A stretch of DNA of 64,000 nt from Porphyromonadaceae bacterium UBA7572 (GTDB taxonomy: Bacteria; Bacteroidota; Bacteroidia; Bacteroidales; Muribaculaceae). Below are positions 52,351-62,500 of the stretch, piece after piece. Where the stretch lies: NCBI GenBank assembly GCA_002476625.1, contig DLLC01000064.1, positions 15,022 through 79,021 on the forward strand. Direction: 5' to 3'. Positions within the stretch are counted from its first letter, which is position 1, and each line of letters starts with the position of its first letter. The notes under the pieces are model-generated. The model saw only the letters and a program-made list of their open reading frames with translations, was not told where the DNA came from and did no database searches. The translations under genes and the position numbers were made by a program.

Positions 52351-52743
52351 ATGAATGAAACTCCCGAAAAAGTAAGATACTCTGATGAGGAGTTGCAAGA
52401 ATTCAAGCATTTGATTCTTGAGAAAATAGCTACAGCGAAGCAAAACTACGACCACCTGATGGCCACCATCCAGAAAGACGAAAGCGCGCCAGGCGTCAAG
52501 TCGATGGAAGATGGGGCGGCCACCATGAGCAAGGAGCAGGCAAGCCTGAACGCTGAGCGCCAGATGATGTTTATCAAGAAGCTGCAAGGCGCCCTCGTGC
52601 GCATTGAGCAAAAAACCTACGGCATCTGCCGTGTCACCGGCAAGCTCATCCCCAAAGGCAGGCTCATGGCTGTGCCGCACACCACCCTGTCGGTGGAAGG
52701 CAAGGAAATCGAGGCCCAACAAAAACAAAAAAAGAGAAGGTAA
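52351..52743 (+). CDS. DksA/TraR-family protein lacking the zinc cysteines
   Basis: DksA-like proteins bind the RNA polymerase secondary channel and modulate initiation. The 130-residue protein has the long N-terminal helical region (about 10-85) and the C-terminal globule starting YGICRVTGKLIPKGRL. Only one Cys remains (Cys93) of the four zinc ligands, so it should not bind zinc as E. coli DksA does; the same degeneration is common in Bacteroidetes homologues. lspA starts 6 bp after its stop, so the two are co-transcribed. Confidence 0.9.
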   Translation: MNETPEKVRYSDEELQEFKHLILEKIATAKQNYDHLMATIQKDESAPGVKSMEDGAATMSKEQASLNAERQMMFIKKLQGALVRIEQKTYGICRVTGKLIPKGRLMAVPHTTLSVEGKEIEAQQKQKKRR

Positions 52744-52749
52744 GCAACA

Positions 52750-53436
52750 GTGAACAACCTACATATTTCAAAAGGCAGCATTGCCACCGCCATCATTGCA
52801 GCAGTGGTGATCATAGACCAAGCCATCAAAATCTGGGTGAAGTGCCACTTCTGCCTCTATGAGGACTTGCGCATCACCGACTGGTTCATTCTCCGCTTTG
52901 TGGAAAACAACGGCATGGCATTTGGTATGGAATGGGGACCGAAGCTATTCCTCACATGGTTTCGCATCATAGCCGTGGCACTGCTCATCTACTACATAGC
53001 AAAGCTCTGCAAAAAGCCATCGGTGCCCGTGGGATACTTGGTGTGCATATCGCTCATCACCGCAGGCGCACTCGGCAACGTGATCGACTGCATAGCCTAC
53101 GGCATGGTGTTCAGCGAGTCCACACCCATAAGCGTGGCACAGATGTTTCCGCCCGACGGCGGCTATGCCAGCATTTTCAACGGTCGTGTGGTGGATATGT
53201 TCTACTTCCCGCTCTTCACTTGGCCCGACTGGATGCCGATTGTGGGCGGAACGGAGTTTTTCCAGCCAGTATTCAACTTTGCCGACGCATGCCTGTCGGT
53301 GAGCGTGTTTGTGCTGGTGTGCTTCTACAGCAAGCACCTTGTGACGGAAAACGACAGCAAAACCACTGCCGCACCCTCCAAGAGCGAAAGCAGCCAGTCC
53401 ACACCCTCCAGTAATGGCAGCGGTAAACCACAGTAA
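52750..53436 (+). CDS. lspA: Lipoprotein signal peptidase LspA with an insertion
   Basis: LspA (signal peptidase II) cuts the signal peptide of lipidated prolipoproteins. The gene starts with GTG 6 bp after the dksA-like stop. The 228-residue protein has four membrane helices, the conserved GNVID (109-113), and the two catalytic aspartates in RVVDM (Asp149) and FNFAD (Asp179). Compared with the usual 160 residues it has about 30 extra residues between GNVID and RVVDM, and a disordered Ser/Lys tail of about 30. Many predicted lipoproteins in this window are its substrates. Confidence 0.93.
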   Translation: MNNLHISKGSIATAIIAAVVIIDQAIKIWVKCHFCLYEDLRITDWFILRFVENNGMAFGMEWGPKLFLTWFRIIAVALLIYYIAKLCKKPSVPVGYLVCISLITAGALGNVIDCIAYGMVFSESTPISVAQMFPPDGGYASIFNGRVVDMFYFPLFTWPDWMPIVGGTEFFQPVFNFADACLSVSVFVLVCFYSKHLVTENDSKTTAAPSKSESSQSTPSSNGSGKPQ

Positions 53437-53482
53437 TCATCTATATGTTTTCGTAACTTATTTTTTTAAAAGCATCACCCAG

Positions 53483-54496
53483 ATGAAATCAAAGCTCCGC
53501 ATATTCATCCTCTGCCTTGCCCCGCTGCTGATTGTGGCGTGCGACAAGGCGCCAAAAGGCATCATCAAAGAGAGTGACTTGGCTGATTTCCTCTATGACA
53601 TGTATAGGCTCGACGCCATCATCGACCAGCACCCCGACGAGTTTCCCACCGACTCCATCAAGCGCGTGGCCAAGCAGTCGCTGTTTCTCAAACACGGCAT
53701 CACTCAAGCAGAATACGACACCTCCATGGTGTGGTACGCCACCAATTTTGAGGCTTACAGCACGGTGCACAAAAAGGTGATAATGCGCCTCCAGGACGAA
53801 AGCAAAGCTCTGGCGGCAGAGGCTGCCACCGCCCCAAAAGAGCGCCAACAGCAAGATGGCAGCGGACAGCGGCATAAATATTACGCCACAAAAGGCGACA
53901 CTGCCGACATCTGGAATGATGTGCGCACGCTTATGCTCACATCAGGATTCAAGCGCGGATACTTCACCTTCAACATCGAACCCGACCTTGAGCGCCACAA
54001 TGGCGACCGCTACGCCTTAGGCATGAAAATGCTCACCTTTGGCAACGCCTTCAAGTTGATGCTGGCCGTGGAATACATGGATGGCAGCGTTTCGCTCACC
54101 AGCCGTGGAGCGTCGATGAACGGCTGGACTGAACTTGCCCTCCAGTCCGACTCCACACGCATCGTGCGCCGCATTTTCGGTTACGTCAACATAGGCATCA
54201 CCAGCCCTTCCACCGTCACATTCTTAGACAGCATATCGCTGGTGCGAACCCACCTCGACCGCAAGATTTACTCCAACATTGGCGCTCAAAAGTATATCAG
54301 CCGCGGCCACAGCCCTACCCAGGCAAGGCAAGGCGCCGGCGCCCCCAAGAGGCAAGGAGGCCCCGACCGCGTGCAGCCCGCCACCCCACAAAGGCTCTAC
54401 GCCCCCAAGCCCGGCGTGAACAAAGGCGGCGTGGAGCACGGCAAATTCGCCCCGCCCATGCGCAGATATCCGAGAGGGGCAAAACTGGTGCAGTAA
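53483..54496 (+). CDS. DUF4296 lipoprotein with a basic disordered tail
   Basis: I start it at the ATG giving a lipoprotein signal MKSKLRIF...LIVAC (lipidated Cys20); the frame is open upstream, but the extension lacks a signal. The 337-residue protein carries a DUF4296 domain (about 25-110) containing LADFLYDMYRLDAII. A second beta-rich region follows (about 150-275). The C-terminal 55 residues are rich in Pro, Gly, Arg and Lys and look disordered. lspA-DUF4296 adjacency is usual in Bacteroidales. The function is unknown. Confidence 0.8.
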   Translation: MKSKLRIFILCLAPLLIVACDKAPKGIIKESDLADFLYDMYRLDAIIDQHPDEFPTDSIKRVAKQSLFLKHGITQAEYDTSMVWYATNFEAYSTVHKKVIMRLQDESKALAAEAATAPKERQQQDGSGQRHKYYATKGDTADIWNDVRTLMLTSGFKRGYFTFNIEPDLERHNGDRYALGMKMLTFGNAFKLMLAVEYMDGSVSLTSRGASMNGWTELALQSDSTRIVRRIFGYVNIGITSPSTVTFLDSISLVRTHLDRKIYSNIGAQKYISRGHSPTQARQGAGAPKRQGGPDRVQPATPQRLYAPKPGVNKGGVEHGKFAPPMRRYPRGAKLVQ

Positions 54497-54562
54497 GGCG
54501 CATTACTGTTCCATAAGTCGCTAATGCGCCACTTTGATTTTCAGAATACCGCATAAGATTGC

Positions 54563-54570
54563 TATATTTG
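54563..54570 (+). promoter_or_regulatory. Possible -7 element directly before mlaE
   Basis: TATATTTG matches TAnnTTTG but ends only 7 bp before the mlaE ATG, so the transcript would be nearly leaderless. A T-rich stretch about 21 bp upstream could serve as the -33 region. It may be chance. Confidence 0.35.
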
Positions 54571-54577
54571 TAAAAGT

Positions 54578-55324
54578 ATGTTTATAATTAAAGGATTAGA
54601 AGCGTTTGGCAGCTACTGCACACTGATGTGGCGCAGCTTTGGCGTGCCAGAGAAGTGGAAAGAATTCTTCCGCCGCTACCTCAACGAAATATCCAAGCTG
54701 GGCATCGACTCCATCCCGCTAATTCTCATAGTGTCGCTCTTCATAGGATGCTTGTGCACCATCCTCATCAAGCTCAACATGCAGAGCCCGCTTCTGCCAC
54801 GCTACACCGTGGGATTCTCCACCCGCGAGATCATCCTTCTGGAATTCTCGTCGTCGATCCTGTGCCTGATTCTCTCGGGCAAAATAGGGTCGAACATCGC
54901 CTCAGAGATAGGCACAATGCGAGTGACAGAGCAAATCGACGCGCTCGACATCATGGGCGTAAACTCGGCCAACTACCTGATTATGCCCAAAGTGCTCGGC
55001 CTCGTCACCATCCTCCCCTTCCTTGTAATCATCACCATGGCCACAGCCCTCTTTGGCGGCTGGGCCGTGTGCTTCACCGGCATCCTCGACCCCGACACCT
55101 ACATCTACGGCATACAGACCGACTTCGTGCAGTTCAACGTGTGGTTCGCCCTCATCAAGTCGCTCGTGTTCGGGTTCGTCATCTCCAGCATATCGTCGTA
55201 TTACGGCTACACCGTGCAGGGCGGATCCGTGGAAGTGGGCAAAGCCAGCACCGACGCCGTGGTGATGAGCAACATCATCATCCTCGTGAGCGACGTAATC
55301 CTCACCAAACTATTACTCATGTAA
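54578..55324 (+). CDS. mlaE: MlaE-type ABC permease (phospholipid transport)
   Basis: MlaE (YrbE) is the membrane subunit of the Mla/MCE lipid transporter, which moves phospholipids between inner and outer membranes. The 248-residue protein has about six hydrophobic segments and the hallmark PRYTVGFSTREIILLEFS and GKIGSNIASEIGTMRVTEQI region. The ATPase gene follows after 36 bp. The MCE-domain partner (MlaD) usually found next to the pair is not present; the operon turns into the restriction locus instead. Confidence 0.92.
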   Translation: MFIIKGLEAFGSYCTLMWRSFGVPEKWKEFFRRYLNEISKLGIDSIPLILIVSLFIGCLCTILIKLNMQSPLLPRYTVGFSTREIILLEFSSSILCLILSGKIGSNIASEIGTMRVTEQIDALDIMGVNSANYLIMPKVLGLVTILPFLVIITMATALFGGWAVCFTGILDPDTYIYGIQTDFVQFNVWFALIKSLVFGFVISSISSYYGYTVQGGSVEVGKASTDAVVMSNIIILVSDVILTKLLLM

Positions 55325-55360
55325 CTCACTACCCCATTCTTGAAATGACCACACACCACT

Positions 55361-56155
55361 ATGATTGAAGTAAAAAACCTCGACAAATTCTTCGATGGCG
55401 GCACCCGCCAAGTGCTGCACAGCATCAGCGCCAAATTCTACGACGGCAAAGTGAACCTCATCATCGGCCAGAGCGGATCAGGAAAGACCGTGCTGGTGAA
55501 AAACCTCGTGGGCCTATTCAAGCCCGAACGCGGCGAAATCCTATACGACGGACGCGACATCACCAAGATGAATCGCAAAGAGCTCAAAGCCATACGCAAA
55601 GAAATAGGCATGCTATTCCAAGGCTCAGCCCTATTCGACAGCGAAACCGTGATGGGCAACGTCATATTCCCCCTCATGATGTTCTCCGGCATGACCCCGG
55701 AGCAGCAGCGCGAGCGAGCCCAGTTCTGCATCGACCGCGTGAACCTCACCGGAAGCGAGAACAAATACCCCGCCGAGCTCTCGGGCGGCATGCAAAAGCG
55801 CGCAGCCATCGCCCGCGCCATCGCCCTCAACCCCAAATACCTCTTCTGCGACGAGCCAAACTCCGGCCTCGACCCCAAGACCTCAATCGTCATCGACCAG
55901 CTCCTCTGGGACATCACACACGAATTCGGCATCACCACCGTGATCAACACCCACGACATGAATTCCGTGATGGGCATCGGCGAGAACATCATCTTCGTGA
56001 ACCGGGGCCACCTCGGCTGGGTAGGCACCAAAGACGAAATCTACGACCAGGACAACGACGACCTCAACAACTTCGTCTTCGCCACCGACCTCTTCCGCGA
56101 CGTGCGCAAGTACCGCCGCGAGCACGGCTACACCAAAACCAAAGTCACCTACTAA
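55361..56155 (+). CDS. mlaF: MlaF-type ABC ATPase (phospholipid transport)
   Basis: This 264-residue ATPase drives the MlaE permease. Walker A is GQSGSGKT, the signature is LSGGMQKRAA, the Walker B region reads YLFCDEPNSGLDP, and the switch His is in NTHDMNSV. The NSGLDP sequence after Walker B is typical of the Mla/MCE ATPase branch. A 65-bp gap separates it from the PLD-helicase gene; I see no terminator in the gap. Confidence 0.92.
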   Translation: MIEVKNLDKFFDGGTRQVLHSISAKFYDGKVNLIIGQSGSGKTVLVKNLVGLFKPERGEILYDGRDITKMNRKELKAIRKEIGMLFQGSALFDSETVMGNVIFPLMMFSGMTPEQQRERAQFCIDRVNLTGSENKYPAELSGGMQKRAAIARAIALNPKYLFCDEPNSGLDPKTSIVIDQLLWDITHEFGITTVINTHDMNSVMGIGENIIFVNRGHLGWVGTKDEIYDQDNDDLNNFVFATDLFRDVRKYRREHGYTKTKVTY

Positions 56156-56220
56156 CCTCCCCATCCCCACCCGTCAAAAGACTAATTAACATATACTTAT
56201 CACTACATAAAACATACAAT

Positions 56221-59200
56221 ATGAGCACAAAATTCTTCAATAACACCGGCGACAACACCCTATTCGAAAAACTGAAAGGAATAGCCCAAGAAATGACTTC
56301 ATTCGACCGCTTCCTTGCAGTGGTAGGCTATTTCCGCTCATCAGGATATTTCAAACTCAGGAAAGAGCTTGGCGACGTTTCCGACATTCGCATCCTTATA
56401 GGCATTAATGCCGACGACATATTCCGCAAAAGCAATCTTGCATGGGACATGCTTAAAGCACCGGAAATTGCAAAAGAGCTGTACAGCGAGCAGTTCAAAA
56501 AAGACGTGTGCGAAGCAGGCTACACCAAAGAAATTGAGGACGGCATACTGCAGATGTGCCAAGACTTGGCCGACGGACGACTTCAGCTCAAAATCCACCC
56601 CACAAAAAATCTTCACGCAAAATTCTACCTTTGCCTACCCTCCAACCACACGCCAAACTCCGATGGCTGGGTGATTATGGGTTCCTCCAACATATCCGAC
56701 TCTGGCCTTGGTACCACAAAGGCCCCACGATATGAGCTAAATGTGGCCATGCGGGACTACGATGACGTGCATTTTTGCCACAAAGAGTTTGAACAACTAT
56801 GGACAGAGGCTGAACCATTAAGTTTCGACGATGTTGAAAAATACAGGCACGACACATACCTCGGCTATCAGCCCACACCATACGAAATTTACATAAAAGT
56901 GTTAATTGAAACTTTTGGCGACCAGATAGAAGACGACTTCTCCATCCAGCTTCCTGAAGGAGTAAAAGAGCTTAAATACCAGAAAGACGCTGTGATACAG
57001 GGCTACCAAATGCTTATGCAGCACAATGGTCTGTTCCTGTCTGATGTGGTGGGCCTTGGGAAGACAATGGTGGCCACCATGATTGCCAAACGCTTCATCG
57101 AGGCTAACGGCAAAAACACCCGAATCCTTGTCGTGTTTCCGCCCGCTCTGGAAAGCAACTGGAAAGACACCTTCAAACTATTCGGCATTAAAAACAAGGC
57201 ACAGTTCATCACCAACGGGTCCCTGTCGAAGGTGCTTGAAGGCCGTGACCAGTATTTCGACAAAGAAGAATTCGACCTCATTATCGTGGACGAGGCTCAC
57301 CAGTTCCGTTCCGACAGCTCCAACCGCTACGACGAACTGCAGAAAATATGCAAGTCACCTTGCACAAACCCTGGTCTGCTGAAGTCGTATCGCAAGAAAG
57401 TGATGCTTCTTTCTGCCACACCACTCAACAACCGCCCAGAAGACTTGCTTAACCAGCTTCTGCTATTCCAAGATTCCCAACGGTGCACCATCGACGGCAT
57501 CACCAACCTAAAGCAATTCTTCACGCCACTGATTCAAAGATATAAAAAGCTCATGAGCGAGCGCGACAAGCGCAACGTGACAGACGACGTGGACGCAATC
57601 TACGCGTCAATCCGCGACAAAGTGATTGACAAAGTGACCATTCGCCGCACGCGCACTAACATTCTCAACGACCCCGACTACCGGCACGATTTGGAACGTC
57701 AAGGAATTGTCTTTCCGAAAATTCAAGCTCCTAACGACCTGCGCTATGAACTGGACACAACGCTTACAAATAGCTTCATCCGCACCCTCAACGCCCTCAC
57801 CGACGAGCAAAGCGAGCGCCACATCACCTATGCGCGCTATCGGGCCATTGAGTTCATAAAGCCACAGTACAGAGCAAAATATAAGAATGCAATACAAATC
57901 AGCCAAAGCCTTGCTGGCATCTATCGCACCCACATGGTAAAACGGCTTGAAAGCAGCTTCTTCGCTTTCAAAAAGTCGCTCGGCACCCTTCTGCGAATCA
58001 CCGACGACATGATTGCGATGTTTGATCAGAACAAGGTGATTATCGCACCCGAGCTCAATATCAAAGACCTGCTTGCCAAAGGAAAAAGTCTCGACGAGAT
58101 AATGGACTACATTCTTAACAAAGGCTACTCTACCGACGATTTTCTTTACAAAGCCGATGATTTCGACCCTGCGTTTTATAATATGCTGCAAAACGACCAC
58201 GCTGTGCTTCAAGCGCTCTGCGACGAATGGGACAAAATCAACGAAGACCCTAAACTCGACACATTTGCCAACAACCTCAGCGAGTTTCTCTCTCCAGACA
58301 TCAATCCAGAGCAAAAACTGGTCATCTTCTCCGAGAGCGTGGATACCGTATGCTACCTCTACGACTTCTTGACCAACAAGCTCCACCGCACCGACGTGCT
58401 TAAAGTAGCAGCTTCTAACCGCAGCCAGCTATTTGGCACCATCAAGGCCAACTTCGACGCCAACCTGCCAGAAGACAAGCGAGAGAATAAATTTTCCATT
58501 ATCATCACTTCTGATGTGCTCGCCGAAGGCGTGAACCTGCACCGCTCTAATGTGATTGTGAACTACGACTCTCCTTGGAACGCCTCACGGCTCATGCAGC
58601 GCATCGGGCGCGTGAACCGTATCGGCTCCGTAGCCGACAAAATACACAACTATATGTTCTATCCCTCGCCACAAGGCAACAAGCAAATCCAACTCTACAA
58701 AAATGCACTCATCAAGCTGCAAGGCTTTCATTCCGCCTTTGGCGAGGATGCGCAAATCTACTCTCGCGAGGAAATTGTGAAGGAATTCAAGCTCTTCGAC
58801 TCCAATGTGAGAGATATTGTAGACCAAAAAATCACCCTACTCCGCGAGCTTCGCCACCTCTATAACACCAACCGCGAGTGGTACCATAAAATCAAAAAAC
58901 TACCACTCAAGAGTCGCGTGCTCCGTAGCGGTAATAGCAAGCTAACAGAATCTTCGGTAGTTTACGTTTCTACTAACATCAAATCCGAATTCTATACAGT
59001 AAATGGCGGCGATGATATACCGGCACCAGTCGATTTCCTTACCGCAGTCTCTATCCTGAAAGCGAAGCCAGAGGAGCAGCCTGCTCCATTCAAACAGGCT
59101 GAATTGCACTTCCAGCATGTGAATGCCGCAGTATCTGCCTTTGAGCGTGAACAAGTGCGCCAAACCGACACTGGTTCCATACAAGCCGTCAACCTCGATA

Positions 59201-59508
59201 AGACTGCCCAAACCGCCAACGCATTCCTGCGCCGTATAAAGCAAGTGTGCGACGACAGTTCCTTGAAAAGCCAGTGCGACATTCTTAGCGGCTACATCAA
59301 TCAAGGCACCTACGCCAAGCTGCCGAAGCGGCTCAAGACAATTTCTGCCGAGTATAAAAACGATGTGCAGAAAATCAAGGCCGACACCTACATTCTGCAG
59401 CAGCGCATCGGCGAGCTTGTGGAAGAATATCATCACGCAGCAAGCGCCGCTAACGATGTGACAGCTAACCAAACTCCTTCCATCATCATTTCCGAAACAT
59501 TCATCTAA
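56221..59508 (+). CDS. PLD-nuclease/SNF2-helicase fusion, probable restriction or defence effector
   Basis: This 1095-residue cytosolic protein joins two modules. Residues 1-200 are a phospholipase D-like nuclease domain with HAK (132-134) and GSSN (154-157) of the HKD motif. Residues 250-850 are a SNF2-type helicase with Walker A DVVGLGKTM (275-283), DEAH (357-360), LLSATPLNNRP (motif III) and the C-terminal arginine-finger motif QRIGRVNRIGS. A helical tail follows. Such fusions act as DNA translocases or nucleases in defence islands. The methyltransferase gene starts 2 bp after its stop, so the two should act as a pair in which the methyltransferase protects self DNA. Only one HKD half is visible, so an active nuclease would need a dimer. 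Confidence 0.88.
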   Translation: MSTKFFNNTGDNTLFEKLKGIAQEMTSFDRFLAVVGYFRSSGYFKLRKELGDVSDIRILIGINADDIFRKSNLAWDMLKAPEIAKELYSEQFKKDVCEAGYTKEIEDGILQMCQDLADGRLQLKIHPTKNLHAKFYLCLPSNHTPNSDGWVIMGSSNISDSGLGTTKAPRYELNVAMRDYDDVHFCHKEFEQLWTEAEPLSFDDVEKYRHDTYLGYQPTPYEIYIKVLIETFGDQIEDDFSIQLPEGVKELKYQKDAVIQGYQMLMQHNGLFLSDVVGLGKTMVATMIAKRFIEANGKNTRILVVFPPALESNWKDTFKLFGIKNKAQFITNGSLSKVLEGRDQYFDKEEFDLIIVDEAHQFRSDSSNRYDELQKICKSPCTNPGLLKSYRKKVMLLSATPLNNRPEDLLNQLLLFQDSQRCTIDGITNLKQFFTPLIQRYKKLMSERDKRNVTDDVDAIYASIRDKVIDKVTIRRTRTNILNDPDYRHDLERQGIVFPKIQAPNDLRYELDTTLTNSFIRTLNALTDEQSERHITYARYRAIEFIKPQYRAKYKNAIQISQSLAGIYRTHMVKRLESSFFAFKKSLGTLLRITDDMIAMFDQNKVIIAPELNIKDLLAKGKSLDEIMDYILNKGYSTDDFLYKADDFDPAFYNMLQNDHAVLQALCDEWDKINEDPKLDTFANNLSEFLSPDINPEQKLVIFSESVDTVCYLYDFLTNKLHRTDVLKVAASNRSQLFGTIKANFDANLPEDKRENKFSIIITSDVLAEGVNLHRSNVIVNYDSPWNASRLMQRIGRVNRIGSVADKIHNYMFYPSPQGNKQIQLYKNALIKLQGFHSAFGEDAQIYSREEIVKEFKLFDSNVRDIVDQKITLLRELRHLYNTNREWYHKIKKLPLKSRVLRSGNSKLTESSVVYVSTNIKSEFYTVNGGDDIPAPVDFLTAVSILKAKPEEQPAPFKQAELHFQHVNAAVSAFEREQVRQTDTGSIQAVNLDKTAQTANAFLRRIKQVCDDSSLKSQCDILSGYINQGTYAKLPKRLKTISAEYKNDVQKIKADTYILQQRIGELVEEYHHAASAANDVTANQTPSIIISETFI

Positions 59509-59510
59509 CT

Positions 59511-62500
59511 ATGGCACACCAAACTCTCGATAAGCAGCAATTAAGGCTCATTTTCCAAAACAAATTCAACCTGGACAGCTACAAGAGCATTCTCCGGCAC
59601 ATATTCCACGCCTCCGAGCTCCGAACCGAGCCCGAACTATTCACCGACAGCGACAGCCCAGAGGACGGCTATTTCATCGGCAAAGTCAACACCTCCGACG
59701 CCTACAGCATTGGCTGCTTCTACTTTAAAATCAACTCTGGCTCCGTGGCGCACAAAAAGGTGGGGCTGCGCAGCCTTGTGAAGCAGTTCGTCAACCCCAA
59801 CTGGGGCGAGTTCGACGCAGCCATCGCTGTTTTCGACGATGGCGCGGAGTGGCGCCTGTCGCTCATCTGCGACATCAAGGGCGTAGCCACCACGCCTAAG
59901 CGGTTCACCTTCGTGTTCGGGGAGAATGACAGCCTCTACCGCACCGCCACAGACCGATTCATAAAGCTACATGACAGCGACAGCACATTCTCCGCCATTC
60001 GCGAGGCGTTCTCCGTGGAGGCTCTCAGCAAGCAGTTCTACAAGGAGCTGTTCGACTGGTACCAGTGGGCGGTAAATCCAGCCGCAGGCGTTGTGTTTCC
60101 AAAAGATACCGACACCCAAGACGACGACCAGGCGGATAACGAGACCCACATTATCCGCTTGATCACCCGCATCATGTTCGTGTGGTTCATCAAGCAGAAA
60201 GGACTCGTGCCGAATAAAATCTTTGATGTGAATTTTCTCAACACGATACTGAAGGACTTCGACCCCGATAGCGAAACTGTTGGCAACTACTACAACGCCA
60301 TTCTTCAGAACCTGTTCTTCGCCACGCTCAACCGCGCCATTGTGGACGAGCATGGCAACAAGCGCCGCTTTGCCACAAATGTAAAGAAAGACATCAAGAC
60401 GCTTTACCGCTATGCCGAAATGTTCACCATCAGCGAAGACGAGGTGATAAATTTGTTCTCTGAAGTACCGTTCCTCAACGGCGGACTATTTGAGTGCCTC
60501 GACAAGACAACGTCTATCGACGGAGTGGAAAAAGCCTACAACTACGATGGCTTCAGCCGCAACGACAGGCGGTTCCCTGGTGGCGGAAATTACCGCTACC
60601 GCGCCACCGTGCCCAACACCCTTTTCTTCGATGAGGAAAAAGGCCTGCTGCCGATCCTCAACCGCTACAATTTCACCATCGAGGAAAATTCTCCAGAAGA
60701 GCAGCAAGTGGCGCTCGACCCCGAGCTCCTCGGCAAAGTGTTCGAGAATCTTCTCGGCACCTACAACCCCGAGACGCGCGAAACGGCACGCAATCAGAGC
60801 GGCTCGTTCTACACCCCACGCGAGATTGTGAACTATATGGTGGACGAGAGCCTCATCGCCTATTTGGGCGACACTGAACTTGTGCGCTCGCTGTTCTCCC
60901 CAGGGTTCACCTACGATGAGACGAAGGTGGATGACTACAAAACCATTGCAAGCAAACTGAAAGCAGTCAAGGTTCTCGACCCGGCCTGTGGTTCTGGAGC
61001 GTTCCCAATGGGGCTGCTCAACCGCATGATTGATATTCTTAGCCACATAACCCCCAACGAGAACACCTACATTTTAAAACTGGCCATCATCGAGAACTGC
61101 ATCTACGGCAGCGACATTCAGAGCATCGCCGCTCAAATCACAAAACTGCGCTTCTTCATATCGCTTATCTGCGACTGCGAGAAAGACGCCGCAAAGCCAA
61201 ACTTCGGCATCCCCACACTCCCCAACCTCGAAACCAAATTCGTGGCAGCCAACTCCCTAATCTCCATAAAGAAAACCAAGACGGGCGAATTTTATGGAGA
61301 GCTATTTGGATATGAAGAAATCAAATCTTTAAAAGAGAAATTACACGAAGTGCGTCAAGAGCATTTCTCCGCAAAAAATACAAACCGAAAAAAAGCACTA
61401 CGAGAGCAAGACCGAAAGCTTCGCGAGCAATTAGCAAGGTTAATGGCCGATGACAACTACTATGCGCCGGCAGATGCCAAGCAACTGGCGGAATGGAACC
61501 CCTACGACCAAAACGCCGTGGCCAGCTTCTTCGACCCCGAATGGATGTTCGGCGTGACCGACGGCTTCGACATCATAATCGGCAACCCACCATATATTCA
61601 ATTGCAGAACAATGGCGGCAAACTTGGGAAACTTTATGCAAACGAAGGATATAACACCTTTGCACGCACAGGCGACATATCTTGCCTATTCTACGAACGT
61701 GGTAACCAATTATTAAAACAAGGTGGCCACTTATGCTACATCACCACCAACAAGTGGATGCGCGCAGGCTATGGAGAGAAAACTCGTGAATTCTTTGCGA
61801 ACAACACCAATCCTATGCTCTTGGTAGATTTTGCAGGCGTAAAAATATTTGAGAGTGCCACTGTTGACACAAACATATTACTCTTTGCAAAAGCCGCCAA
61901 TGAACATAACACATGGTGTGCCGTCGCCAATAAGCAGAACAAGGATAGCGTAAAGAATCTGAGCGTTTTCGTGCAGCAGACTGGGACGGAGTGTGATTTC
62001 AGCGGCTCTGACTCATGGGTAATCCTCTCACCTATTGAGCAGAGCATCAAGCGGAAGATCGAGGCCGTGGGCACCCCGCTCAAAGATTGGGATATAAACA
62101 TATATCGTGGTGTGCTTACAGGCTGCAACGAGGCTTTCATTATCTCAACGGAGAAGCGGAATGAAATCCTCGCCCACTGCCAGAGCGAGGACGAGCGTAG
62201 CCGCACGGCCGAACTTATACGGCCCATTCTTCGCGGCCGCGACATCAAGCGCTACGCCTACAACTGGGCCGGCCTCTGGCTAATCGCCACATTCCCATCC
62301 CGACACTACGATATAGAGCAATATCCTGCAGTGAAAGATTACCTACTTTCGTTTGGAAAAGAGCGCTTAGAACAGACAGGAAAGGTTTATATCGTGAATG
62401 GAGAAAAAATAAAATCTCGCAAAAAGACCAACAACAAATGGTTTGAAACACAGGATAGCATCAGCTATTGGGACGATTTCTCCAAGCGAGCCGACAAAGG

